From NCBI RefSeq assembly GCF_900115005.1, contig NZ_FOUY01000030.1, positions 1 to 64,000 of the forward strand: DNA of 64,000 bases, read 5' to 3'. Shown here one piece after another: positions 7,301-13,970 of this stretch. The translations under genes and the position numbers were made by a program. How positions within the stretch are numbered: the first letter of the stretch is position 1; every line of letters starts with the position of its first letter. Source of the DNA: Pseudonocardia ammonioxydans (lineage in GTDB: Bacteria > Actinomycetota > Actinomycetes > Mycobacteriales > Pseudonocardiaceae). The notes under the pieces were generated by a model. It saw only the letters and a list, made by a program, of their open reading frames with translations. It searched no databases and had not been told where the DNA came from.

Positions 7301-8576
7301 GATAGCCGCGGGCCAGTCCGGCCCCGACGATGCCGATCTCACCGGTCTCACCGCGCGGCAGGACCGTCGACGGGTCCCCGAGGTCCAGGACGACGATGCC
7401 GGCGGTCGGCAACGGGACCCCCAGCGACGACGGTCGTCCGGGGTCCAGTTCGGTCCAGGTGGTGATGACGGTCGCCTCGGGTGCACCGTAGGTCCCGATC
7501 AGCCGCCGCCCGGGACGGTGCCATCGCTCGATCACGTCGGCGGGGCACGATGCCGCGGACAACACCAACCGGACGGGGAGATGTCGCTCGTCGAGCACGG
7601 CCAGGGTCGCGGGGTCGCTGCGCAGCACGGTGACACCCCGTTCGCGCAGGAAGCCGCCCAGGGCCGCGTCGTCCAGGGCCGCCGCGTCCGGCGGTGCGAC
7701 CACCGTCGCCCCGGCCACCCAGGGCACCCAGGTCTGCTCGACCAGCAGGTCCGACGCCGGTGACTGTCCCTGGTACACCCGGTCCCGAGGTCCGATGCCG
7801 TACATCTCGACCGTGACACGGGCGACGTTGCAGACGGCACCGTGGTCGATCGCGACCCCGCACGGCCGCCCGTCGTCGTCCACGAGGTACACGATGTAGG
7901 CGACCGCGCCCGGCGCCCCGTGCTCGACGGCCGGCAGCCGTCGCGGACTCTGCTCGGCGACCGTCCGGGCGGCGAGATCGAGTGCGAGCACGGCCGTCCC
8001 GGCCCGGGAGTCGAGCCCCGGGAAGTCACCCGCGATCGACGAGGTGGTGAGCACCAGGGTGGCGCCCGCATCGTCGACGACGGCGCGCACCTGCTCGGGC
8101 GCGAGGCGGACGTCCAGCGGAACGTAGGTGGCACCGATCTTGGCCACCGCGAGCATCGCGGTACAGAGATCGGCCGGACGGTCGAGCAGGAGTGCGACCC
8201 GGTGCCCGGACCCGGCGTGGTGCAGCCGGAGGACGCGGGCCAGCCGGTTCGCCGCGGCATCCAGCTCCGGATAGGACAGGACTCCGTCCGCCGAGTCCAC
8301 GGCCGGGTGGTCGGCGCCGCCGAACCGGACCAGCCGGTCGCACTGTGCCTCGAACAGCGACTCCAGCCGCTCGGCCGCGCGGGCACGTCGGCCCTGCGAC
8401 ACGCGGTGGTCGATCAGGACACGACCGGAGGCGGGTGGCTCCGGGCCGGGGCCTGCGGCCACGTCATCGTCCCCGGCGCGGGCGGCACCGGTCGTCGTAC
8501 TGGGCTGTGGCCACATCGTCAGGGGAGAACCGGCGGGTGGAGCGCATGTTCTGTTTGTCGGATTCGCTGTGTCCAC
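4389..8576 (-). CDS. NRPS-like membrane protein: degenerate adenylation domain, two carrier domains, Pls/TIGR02353-type terminal region
   Basis: A 1395-residue protein from GTG 8576, chosen because AGGAGGT lies 6-7 nt before it; an ATG at 8603 is also in frame. Residues about 60-475 resemble an amino-acid adenylation domain with recognisable late motifs (TYGAPEATV, GEIGIVGAGLARGYLG, FRTGDLGRI). The ATP-binding loop is replaced (YLVDDDGRPCGVAI instead of a TSGSTGxPKG form), and the sequence stops at YRGRIQDG, so the C-terminal subdomain with the catalytic Lys is missing. Two carrier domains follow, each with GADSLTMAKFC (Ser about 530 and 611). Residues about 680-1395 alternate membrane segments with hexapeptide-repeat (left-handed beta-helix) blocks, as in the terminal domain of epsilon-poly-lysine synthetases. 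Its job may be to tether and process a substrate loaded in trans at the membrane. Confidence 0.8.
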   Translation of the reverse strand: MDTANPTNRTCAPPAGSPLTMWPQPSTTTGAARAGDDDVAAGPGPEPPASGRVLIDHRVSQGRRARAAERLESLFEAQCDRLVRFGGADHPAVDSADGVLSYPELDAAANRLARVLRLHHAGSGHRVALLLDRPADLCTAMLAVAKIGATYVPLDVRLAPEQVRAVVDDAGATLVLTTSSIAGDFPGLDSRAGTAVLALDLAARTVAEQSPRRLPAVEHGAPGAVAYIVYLVDDDGRPCGVAIDHGAVCNVARVTVEMYGIGPRDRVYQGQSPASDLLVEQTWVPWVAGATVVAPPDAAALDDAALGGFLRERGVTVLRSDPATLAVLDERHLPVRLVLSAASCPADVIERWHRPGRRLIGTYGAPEATVITTWTELDPGRPSSLGVPLPTAGIVVLDLGDPSTVLPRGETGEIGIVGAGLARGYLGRDDLEQEAFVPAPPGLPANPSNRIFRTGDLGRITPDGSVEYRGRIQDGATSAAPTTVIPVPDDGAGRQAQDVLEERFTEVLAEVLGLDGVPAQANVFELGADSLTMAKFCARVRTDPVLPTLSIPQIYRHPTLAGLAAAVAPAPDRSAPTTTGLLERLRTVLAAVVEQEVADEAHFFDDLGADSLTMAKFCARLRTDPALPTPAIQDLYAHPTLALLASALAPTGPPTTGGPPEEPAVVVERRGPPVRRVGTAGYVLCGLLQVGFVLGWTYLMALPLFWGYEWMVVSATLLELYDRAVIVGAGVFVFLCLFPIVVKWLLIGRWTPRSIRVWSIGYVRFWIVRTIVGLSPLVLFRGSPLYLFHLRALGARIGRDSVVFTRSVPVCTDLLSIGERSVVRKDAMLTGYRARDGLIDIGPVTLGDDVFVGEATILDLDTRIGDGGQLGHSSALLSGQAVPAGERWHGSPARPAAADYCTVPPARCGRARKILYSMWQLALLLGIGAPLSFGGLTLLLREVPQLRALLFPGPLAFVHWYFYAEIAGLALVLIAGFLLLAFVLIATVPRLLARAVRPGRVHPLYGVHYFLHGTVAAMTNNAAFIRLFGDSSAIPHYLRAVGYDLTPLVQTGNNFGLGVKHENPYLAAVGSGTVVADELSIVNAEFSHTSFRVTPARIGERNFLGNRITYPSQGRTGDNCLLGTKVMVPVDGPVRADTGLLGSPSFEIPRTVARDTRLAFGSDALHRALRGKNRHNLLTMLLHLGVRWLYLSGVMMLIPAMAVFEVTLGALEIAIVQVLIIVFTVLWFALVDKAVRPLQLRVPSGCSIYEPEFWGHERFWKVPAPAHMALFNGTPLKGPVYRLNGVRVGARLYDGGCVIVERSFVSLGDDCMLNERSIIQSHSQEDSVFKSDDIVIGSRVSVGTGAFVFYGITVGDDAAIEADSFVMKGEEVPEGATWGGNPARDLPVRSVPAPA

Positions 8577-8587
8577 GACCGGACCTC
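8567..8587 (-). promoter_or_regulatory. Ribosome binding site deciding the NRPS-like start
   Basis: On the minus strand AGGAGGT is followed by 6 bases and GTG 8576. The upstream in-frame ATG at 8603 has no comparable site, so the GTG is preferred. Confidence 0.6.
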
Positions 8588-9122
8588 CTGGGATCGCGAC
8601 CATTTCACTCTGAATTCACGGGGGCGGCACCGAACTCGTGCGGGGATTCCGGCGTGTTACGGGAAATCCGCACGCGTCGGGCAAGGGGACGGTAAAATGA
8701 TCAGCAGTAAAGCCAGGGGGCGGTTAACAGGGCGGTATGTCCTGAATGACCTGTGGTGGCGAACATCTTGCGGCGCAGGATCATACCTGTCGACCCGGGC
8801 CGGTCGCCGCTGTCGTCGTCGTCCGTTCTGAGGATTGTCGACCGGTCGGGTGCGGAGATCCGAAATCGCTCCGTAGTGGGCGGAGGGGTGTGGTGCGCGG
8901 GCGTTCGTGACATTCTCCGGTGGTCTGCACATCCGAATCGCGCAGTCGTTGTCCGGACCGAACTCGTCGTTTGCTGATGTGCTCGTCCCGATCCGGGGGA
9001 GGATTTCGCCCGGACCGTCCGTTCCTGACCGTTTCGCGGGTGGTGTCGCCGCGCCGACCGCTCGGTGTCGCGGTCCGCGGGCGGATCGGGACGAGCGGTG
9101 TCGGGAGCCGGCGGTCGGGCCG
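8577..9122. other. Long 5' region of the NRPS-like operon, no gene seen
   Basis: About 545 bases between two minus-strand genes. The stretch 8600-8760 is less GC-rich than the genes (for example GGTAAAATGATCAGCAGTAAAG near 8690-8712), as expected for a promoter and leader of the NRPS-like gene. A minus-strand frame spanning 8657-9163 is not protein-like. No riboswitch or RNA gene was recognised. Confidence 0.45.
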
Positions 9123-9860
9123 TCAGGGGCGGGGCAGGTCGTCACGGCCGGCGACCACGGCACGGGCGAGCTCGGTGAGGCGGTGGTTGTGGTCGCGGGC
9201 GTGCCCGCGCAGCAGCCGGAACGCCCGCTCCGGGTCGAGCCCGAACCGTTCCACGACGATCCCCTTGGCCTGTTCGATGACCACCCGGCTGCCCAGTGCG
9301 GTCTGCAGCTGTTCGATCACTGTGGCCTGGCCGAGGCGTTCGCGGTGCTGCAGGAGCCCGATCGTGGCGACGTCGGTCAACGCCTGGGCGATCCGTGCCG
9401 AGTCCGGTCCGAGTCGCCCCGGGCTCCGCCCGAGCAGGTTCATCGCCCCGATCGCGCGGTCGCCGTAGCGCATCGGCAACGCGTGGACCGCGGCGAACCC
9501 GGCCTGCCGGCACGCCGGGCTGAACCGGGGCCACCGGTCGACGTGCTCGGCCACGTCGTCGATCAGCATCATGGTGCCGGAGCGGTGGCACTCCAGGCAG
9601 GGGCCCTCCCCGGCCTGTAGCTGGTACAGCTCGAGCTGGCGGGCCTCGTGGGTGCTGGCCGCCATCACCTGCAGCCGGCCCTGCGGGTCGGCCAGCAGCA
9701 GCCCCACCGCGTCGACCTCCAGCAGTCGCACGCAGCGGTCGCAGAGCCGGAGCAGGAACTCCACCAGGTCGAATCCGGCCACCAGGGTGTCGGCGCACTC
9801 GACGAAGACCTCGGCCAGCTCGCCGGTCCGGTTCGGTGGCCACCCCGACTGCGTGTCCAT
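9123..9860 (-). CDS. GAF-ANTAR transcription antitermination regulator
   Basis: A 245-residue cytoplasmic sensor. Residues about 15-165 are a GAF domain (LLADPQGRLQVMAAST, ALPMRYGDRAIGAMNLLG), and the C-terminal about 60 residues are an ANTAR RNA-binding domain (LQTALGSRVVIEQAKGIVVERFGLDPERAFRLLRGHARDHN is the usual core, read here in two parts). ANTAR proteins bind paired hairpins in nascent RNA and prevent termination. ATG 9860 follows a GGGAGGG ribosome site. It stands alone, and its RNA targets are probably elsewhere in the genome. Length and domain order are typical. Confidence 0.9.
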   Translation of the reverse strand: MDTQSGWPPNRTGELAEVFVECADTLVAGFDLVEFLLRLCDRCVRLLEVDAVGLLLADPQGRLQVMAASTHEARQLELYQLQAGEGPCLECHRSGTMMLIDDVAEHVDRWPRFSPACRQAGFAAVHALPMRYGDRAIGAMNLLGRSPGRLGPDSARIAQALTDVATIGLLQHRERLGQATVIEQLQTALGSRVVIEQAKGIVVERFGLDPERAFRLLRGHARDHNHRLTELARAVVAGRDDLPRP

Positions 9861-9987
9861 GCGCCCTCCCGGGTCGGGTGACGCCCGGACAGCGCGTCAG
9901 GGTCGATGTGGGGAACACGAGAGTAGGACCCGCACGCAGCCGGCGCATGCGCCGACTGCGTGCCCGCTGCTCCGGACGTGCGGCCGG

Positions 9988-10809
9988 TCAGCCCGGGGCC
10001 TGGCGGCTCAGGTGCTCCCACGTCCGGTACTCCTCGGTGCGGGCCTGATCCATCTGCTGGACCAGGTCGTAGGAGGCGCCGCCGACGATCAGCCGCAGCG
10101 GTGGCTCGGTCAGGCGGGTCAGCTCCAGCACCACCGGGGCGGCGGTGCTCGGGTCGGGCCCTGCGTCGTCGCCCCACATCTCGGCCATCCGGGTGCGCAG
10201 CGGCTCGTACTCCGGGAGCGGCGCCGTGGTCGTGATGCCGCGGGTGAACAGGTCGGTGTCGTAGCCGCCGGGCTGCACGATGGTCACCGCGATGCCGAAC
10301 GGCGCCATCTCCATCGCCAGTGCCTGGCTCACGGAGTCGAGCGCGCTCTTGCTTGCCGCGTAGAACCCGGTGGAGGCGACGCCACCACCGGTGCCCATCG
10401 TGGTGACCTGCAGGATGTGCCCGTGCCCCTGCGCCCGCAGGTGCGGCACGACGGCCTGGGACACCCATACGGCGCCGAAGAAGTTGACGTCGAACTGGGC
10501 GCGGATCTGCTCCTCGGTCGCCTCCTCGACCATGCCGAGCAGCATCGTGCCGGCGTTGTTGACCACGATGTCGAGCCGGCCGAACGCGGCCGCGGCCCGG
10601 TCCACGACGACCTGCACGGCCGCGCGGTCGGTCACGTCCAGCTCCAGCCGGACGAGGTCGTCGGGGTGGGCCGCGGCCAGGTCGTCGAGCGGGCCGAGGT
10701 CGCGGGCGGCCGCCACCACCCGGTCCCCGGTGCCGAGTGCCGCCTCGGCGAAGGCCCGGCCCAGGCCTCGCGAGGCACCGGTGATGAACCAGACGCGGGC
10801 GGTCGTCAT
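9988..10809 (-). CDS. Short-chain dehydrogenase/reductase
   Basis: A 273-residue NAD(P)-dependent oxidoreductase of the classical SDR family. The nucleotide-binding motif TGASRGLG is near residue 10, NNAG near residue 85, and the catalytic YxxxK is in GFYAASKSALDSV. ATG 10809 is chosen for its AAGGAG ribosome site; an upstream in-frame start at 10866 adds non-conserved sequence. It is transcribed away from a TetR-type repressor gene, with a perfect 19-bp palindrome over its probable transcription start, so the two form a repressor-target pair. The substrate is unknown. Confidence 0.9.
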   Translation of the reverse strand: MTTARVWFITGASRGLGRAFAEAALGTGDRVVAAARDLGPLDDLAAAHPDDLVRLELDVTDRAAVQVVVDRAAAAFGRLDIVVNNAGTMLLGMVEEATEEQIRAQFDVNFFGAVWVSQAVVPHLRAQGHGHILQVTTMGTGGGVASTGFYAASKSALDSVSQALAMEMAPFGIAVTIVQPGGYDTDLFTRGITTTAPLPEYEPLRTRMAEMWGDDAGPDPSTAAPVVLELTRLTEPPLRLIVGGASYDLVQQMDQARTEEYRTWEHLSRQAPG

Positions 10810-10830
10810 GCGCGCTCCTTCGGGGTAGAG

Positions 10831-10849
10831 ACGAGACGGACCGTCTCGT
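10831..10849. promoter_or_regulatory. 19-bp palindromic operator (TetR type)
   Basis: A perfect palindrome, ACGAGACGG-A-CCGTCTCGT, between the divergent SDR and TetR genes. It lies just downstream of the SDR -10 box. A second partial site (GCGTCTCGTCTCG, 10893-10905) overlaps the repressor's own promoter. Most likely bound by the adjacent TetR protein. Confidence 0.7.
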
Positions 10850-10857
10850 TGACGACG

Positions 10858-10886
10858 AGTGTTCACTGCCGACGCGACACTGTCAA
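10858..10886 (-). promoter_or_regulatory. Predicted SDR promoter
   Basis: On the minus strand TTGACA (10886-10881) and AACACT (10863-10858) are separated by 17 bp. The -35 box is perfect and the -10 box is weak. The 19-bp palindrome begins about 9 bp downstream. Confidence 0.5.
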
Positions 10887-10920
10887 GACGATGCGTCTCG
10901 TCTCGTTTAGGCTGGCGGGC

Positions 10921-11514
10921 GTGTCCCGCACCGCGAAGCCGAACGCCGCCCGGCGCAGCGAACGTTCCCGGCAGGCCGTCCTCACCGCCGCGCGCGAGCT
11001 CGTCCCCGAGCTCGGCTACGCCAGGGTGACGATCGAGGCCATCGCCGCCCGGGCCGGCGTCGGCAAGCAGACGATCTACCGCTGGTGGCCGTCCAAGGGA
11101 GCGGTCATCCTCGACTCGATCCTCGCGCTGAGCGAGGGGGAGCAGGGGGTGCGGCTGCCCGACACCGGCGAGCTCGCCGCCGATCTCCGGGCCGTGATGC
11201 GGGCGACCGTGGCCGAGTTCGCCGATCCGGTGTTCGAGGCGCCGTTGCGGGCGCTGACGATCGAGATCGCCGCCGACCCCGACCTCGCCGCGATGTACCG
11301 CGAGCGCCTGGCGGGGCCGGTCGACGAGGCCAAGAAGGAGCGGCTGCGCAGTGCGCAGCGGGCCGGGCAGCTGCGTCCCGACGCCGATCTCGACCTGGTG
11401 CTGGAGGTGCTCTACGCGCCGCTGCAGCAGCGCTGGCTGCGCCGTTCCGGGCCGCTGACCGACGACTACGCCGACGCGCTCGTGGATCTCACCCTCCGCG
11501 CCTTCGCGCCCTGA
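10921..11514 (+). CDS. TetR-family transcriptional regulator
   Basis: A 197-residue repressor-type protein. The N-terminal helix-turn-helix reads RSRQAVLTAARELVPELGYARVTI then AIAARAGVGKQTIYRWW; the rest is a ligand-binding helical domain with the C-terminal pattern common in actinobacterial TetR proteins. GTG 10921 is preferred because a TAGGCT -10 box ends 7 nt before it, implying a leaderless mRNA; ATG 10891 is also in frame. It is divergent from the SDR gene, and the shared GAGACG/CGTCTC sites suggest it represses itself and the SDR. The inducer is unknown. Confidence 0.9.
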   Translation: MSRTAKPNAARRSERSRQAVLTAARELVPELGYARVTIEAIAARAGVGKQTIYRWWPSKGAVILDSILALSEGEQGVRLPDTGELAADLRAVMRATVAEFADPVFEAPLRALTIEIAADPDLAAMYRERLAGPVDEAKKERLRSAQRAGQLRPDADLDLVLEVLYAPLQQRWLRRSGPLTDDYADALVDLTLRAFAP

Positions 11515-11544
11515 CCGGCGGCGCGAACCGGTCGCCGGCCTCGA

Positions 11545-11573
11545 CAGCTACATTCCCCACCAGCTATATTCCC
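11545..11573 (+). promoter_or_regulatory. Direct repeat and -10 box of the ArsR gene
   Basis: CAGCTACATTCCC (11545-11557) and CAGCTATATTCCC (11561-11573) differ at one base and repeat every 16 bp. The second contains TATATT (11565-11570), 6 nt before GTG 11577, which indicates a leaderless transcript. The repeat is a plausible autoregulatory operator. Confidence 0.55.
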
Positions 11574-11576
11574 GCC

Positions 11577-11909
11577 GTGGCATCTACGTTCGAGGTGCTG
11601 GCCGAACCCCGGCGCCGGGAGATCCTCGATCTCCTGCGTGCGCGGGAGCGCCAGGTCGGGGAGCTGGTCGACGAGCTGGGGCTGGCCCAGCCGACCGTGT
11701 CGAAGCACCTCAGGGTGCTGCGCGAGGCGGGACTGGTGCAGGTGCGGCGGGACGCCCAGCGCCGCTGGTACCGGCTGCACGCCGCACCGCTGGCCGAGGT
11801 GGCCGCCTGGCTCGCGCCCTACCGCTGGTTCTGGGAGTCGCGGCTGGACGCCCTGGAACGACGCCTCGACGCGATGCCGGACGCACCGCCCGGGCGGGAC
11901 CCCGGATGA
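11577..11909 (+). CDS. ArsR-family regulator
   Basis: A 110-residue winged-helix repressor: FEVLAEPRRREILDLLRARE, then the recognition region LAQPTVSKHLRVLREAGLVQ, then the wing VRRDAQRRWYRLH. There is no obvious metal-binding cysteine cluster, as is usual for members paired with SRPBCC/AHSA1 proteins. GTG 11577 follows a TATATT -10 box by 6 nt. Its stop overlaps (ATGA) the start of a 30-codon repeat ORF, which in turn overlaps the SRPBCC gene, so all three are probably one operon. Confidence 0.9.
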   Translation: MASTFEVLAEPRRREILDLLRARERQVGELVDELGLAQPTVSKHLRVLREAGLVQVRRDAQRRWYRLHAAPLAEVAAWLAPYRWFWESRLDALERRLDAMPDAPPGRDPG

Positions 11910-11977
11910 CCGAGCAGCACCGCATGACCGAGCAGCACCGCATGAGCCGGCAGCACCGCATGAATAAGGAGCACGGC
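11906..11977 (+). repeat. Four tandem 18-bp repeats
   Basis: Units of 18 bp at 11906, 11924, 11942 and 11960. The first two are identical (ATGACCGAGCAGCACCGC); the third and fourth have drifted. A shorter related unit (11978-11994) carries the ribosome site CAGGAGA for the SRPBCC gene. Confidence 0.85.
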
Positions 11978-11998
11978 ATGAACAGGAGACCGGTATGA
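11906..11998 (+). CDS. 30-codon coupling ORF made of 18-bp repeats
   Basis: A small ORF reading as five Met-led units: MTEQHR, MTEQHR, MSRQHR, MNKEHG, MNRRPV. Its ATG overlaps the ArsR stop as ATGA (11906-11909) and its TGA overlaps the ATG of the SRPBCC gene as ATGA (11995-11998). Every repeat begins with ATG in the same frame. The arrangement suggests translational coupling or re-initiation between the regulator and its target rather than a functional peptide, although a peptide is possible. Too short for normal gene calling. Confidence 0.55.
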   Translation: MTEQHRMTEQHRMSRQHRMNKEHGMNRRPV

Positions 11999-13026
11999 AC
12001 GCGGATCTGGACATCGTCGACGGCCGGCCGGTGCTCCGGTTCGAGCGGGAACTGGCCCACCCGCCGCAGAAGGTGTGGCACGCCGTGACCGACCCCGGCG
12101 AGATGTCGCACTGGTTCCCGGCCGCGGTCAGCACCGAGCTGCGGATCGGGGCCCGGATGCGGTTCGACTTCGGTGAGCCCCCCGCCGGCGAGGCCGCTGC
12201 CGGTGGCGTGGAGGGGCCCGATGTCGCGGAGGGGCCCGATGCCGCGCCCTACGCCGACGGGGAGATCCTCGAGCTCGATCCGCCGCGGGTCTACGCGTTC
12301 CGGTGGACCGACGAGCTCTACCGGCTGGAGCTGCTCCCGCGCGGCGCGGGCTGCCTGCTCGTGTTCACCGTGACCCTGAGCGGAACCGGGACCGTGGGTG
12401 ACCTGCCGTCGGTGGCCCGCAACGCACCGGGCTGGGACGGGTGCCTCGACGCGCTCACCGCGAGGTTGGACGGGCAGCCGGTGCCGCAGCCGACACCGGC
12501 CTGGTTCCTCGCCCACGCCGAGCACTACGTCGACCGGTTCGGCCTCGGTGAGGGCACGGCGACGACCACGGCCGACGGGTACCTCCTGCGGTTCGAGCGC
12601 GACCTGATCCAGTCCGTGCCGCAGGTGTGGTCCTGCCTGACCGGCGACGCCGGCCCCCGGGCCGAACGGGTGCCGGGGAGCTGCACGCACGAGCACCTGG
12701 AGGCGGGCGCGATCACCGCCGTCGAGCCGCCGCACGCCCTCGCCTACGGCTGGTGCCACGACGGCGTGCCCGTGGGCACGGTCCGGTTCGCGCTGCGCGA
12801 GCAGGAGCCGATCGGCTGCCGCCTGGTCCTCACCCAGACCGTGCCCGCCGGCCTCGGCGGGCTGTGCGCGACCGCGCTCGCCGCCTGGCAGGCCCACCTC
12901 GAGGTCCTGTTCGCCACCCTCAACGGCGCGACCCGGTCCCCGGCGGAGGGCCGCACCGCGGCGCCGGCCGCCGGGTACGCGCGCCGCCTCATCGGACTGC
13001 AGCCGACCGGCCCGACGGGGGACTGA
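11995..13026 (+). CDS. Double SRPBCC (AHSA1-like) domain protein
   Basis: A 343-residue protein with two SRPBCC/Bet v1-like domains. The first (about 10-165) starts FERELAHPPQKVWHAVTDP and keeps MSHWFPA; the second (about 195-310) starts FERDLIQSVPQVWSCLTG. These domains form hydrophobic ligand-binding pockets; members next to ArsR regulators are common in actinobacteria but mostly uncharacterised. ATG 11995 has CAGGAGACC upstream and overlaps the repeat ORF stop. The 3' end overlaps the convergent hydrolase gene by 38 bp. The second domain is more divergent and may have lost one role. Confidence 0.8.
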   Translation: MNADLDIVDGRPVLRFERELAHPPQKVWHAVTDPGEMSHWFPAAVSTELRIGARMRFDFGEPPAGEAAAGGVEGPDVAEGPDAAPYADGEILELDPPRVYAFRWTDELYRLELLPRGAGCLLVFTVTLSGTGTVGDLPSVARNAPGWDGCLDALTARLDGQPVPQPTPAWFLAHAEHYVDRFGLGEGTATTTADGYLLRFERDLIQSVPQVWSCLTGDAGPRAERVPGSCTHEHLEAGAITAVEPPHALAYGWCHDGVPVGTVRFALREQEPIGCRLVLTQTVPAGLGGLCATALAAWQAHLEVLFATLNGATRSPAEGRTAAPAAGYARRLIGLQPTGPTGD

Positions 13027-13876
13027 GTCTCGGCGCGGTGTGGGCGAGGAGCTCGTCGGCGACGATGGGGACGGCGTGGGCCGGGAGCCGGTGCCCGACG
13101 CCGTCGAGCCGCACGAGGCGGGCGCCCGGGATCTCGGCGGCGAGCGCCTCGCCGTTGCCGATCGGGAAGAACGGGTCCTGCACCCCGTGCACCACGAGCG
13201 TGGGGGCGCTGATCTGCCCGAGCTGCTCGCGGCGGCGCGGGCCGTGGTCGGCGAAGGCGATGTTGCTCGTCGCGCACCGCACGTCGGCGGTGCGGTCGAC
13301 CTCGGCCTCGGCGTGCCGACGGGCGGCGGCCTCGTCGAACGTGCCCGCCCCGGCGAACGTCCTGGCCAGCAGCACGAGGTACTCGATGACGGCCCGCGGG
13401 TCGGACCAGTCCGGGTCCGGGGTCGTCCGGAGCACCTGCATGAGCGCCTCGTCGTGTTCGGGGAGGTCGGCGTCGACCGGGCCGGGGGTGTTCGGCCGGG
13501 CGGCGACGAGCGTCAGCGTCGCGACCCGGTCCGGATGGTCGAGGGCGAGCAGCTGGGCGATCCAGCCGCCGACCGACATCCCGACGACGTGCGCCGAGCC
13601 GGTCCCGGTCGCGTCGAGCACGCCGACGGCGTCATCGACGAGGTCGGCGAGGGAGTACCCGGGCTCGCCCGGCGGGTACGACTCCGAGCGGCCGGTGTCG
13701 CGGGCGTCGTACCGGATCACCCGGCGTCCACCGGCCACGAGGCGCTCGCACAGCTCCTCGGGCCAGCTCGGCATCGACGACCCGACCAGCAGCACGGCCG
13801 CGTCGTCGGTGCCGCCCTGCACCGCCACGCAGCTCGCCGCCCCATTGATCCTGATCACGCGCTCGCCCGTCGGCAC
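12989..13876 (-). CDS. Alpha/beta hydrolase
   Basis: A 295-residue alpha/beta-hydrolase-fold enzyme. The nucleophile elbow is GMSVGGW (Ser near residue 104), the oxyanion region is LLVGSSMPSWPE, the acid is in HGVQDPFFP and the catalytic His in GVGHRLP. It resembles tetracenomycin-esterase or epoxide-hydrolase-like proteins of actinobacteria. GTG 13876 has GGAGGAGGG about 9 nt upstream. It is convergent with, and overlaps, the SRPBCC gene. Substrate unknown. Confidence 0.88.
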   Translation of the reverse strand: MPTGERVIRINGAASCVAVQGGTDDAAVLLVGSSMPSWPEELCERLVAGGRRVIRYDARDTGRSESYPPGEPGYSLADLVDDAVGVLDATGTGSAHVVGMSVGGWIAQLLALDHPDRVATLTLVAARPNTPGPVDADLPEHDEALMQVLRTTPDPDWSDPRAVIEYLVLLARTFAGAGTFDEAAARRHAEAEVDRTADVRCATSNIAFADHGPRRREQLGQISAPTLVVHGVQDPFFPIGNGEALAAEIPGARLVRLDGVGHRLPAHAVPIVADELLAHTAPRLSPPSGRSAAVR

Positions 13877-13970
13877 GAGTCCGCCCTCCTCCCGGCCCGC
13901 CGCGCACGGACCTCTGCCGGGGCCGACCGGGCGGAGCGGCCGGACTCATCGGTGCACGTGACGGGTCGCG

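Noticed and set aside
5313-7763. 816-residue open frame antisense to the NRPS-like gene
   Set aside because: Its product is Gln/Arg/Asp/Gly-rich without any domain; it is the mirror of a GC-rich coding strand.
3451-8576. Isonitrile-type lipopeptide cluster (dioxygenase plus NRPS, as near Rv0097-Rv0101)
   Set aside because: No thioesterase, acyl-ACP ligase or separate ACP gene is present, and the NRPS-like protein has no condensation or reductase domain.
8657-9163. 168-residue minus-strand ORF upstream of the NRPS-like gene
   Set aside because: Arg/Pro/Ser-rich without domain features and overlapping the end of the ANTAR gene; better explained as leader DNA.
11906-11977. CRISPR-like array
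   Set aside because: The 18-bp units are contiguous with no spacers and keep an ATG-led reading frame.
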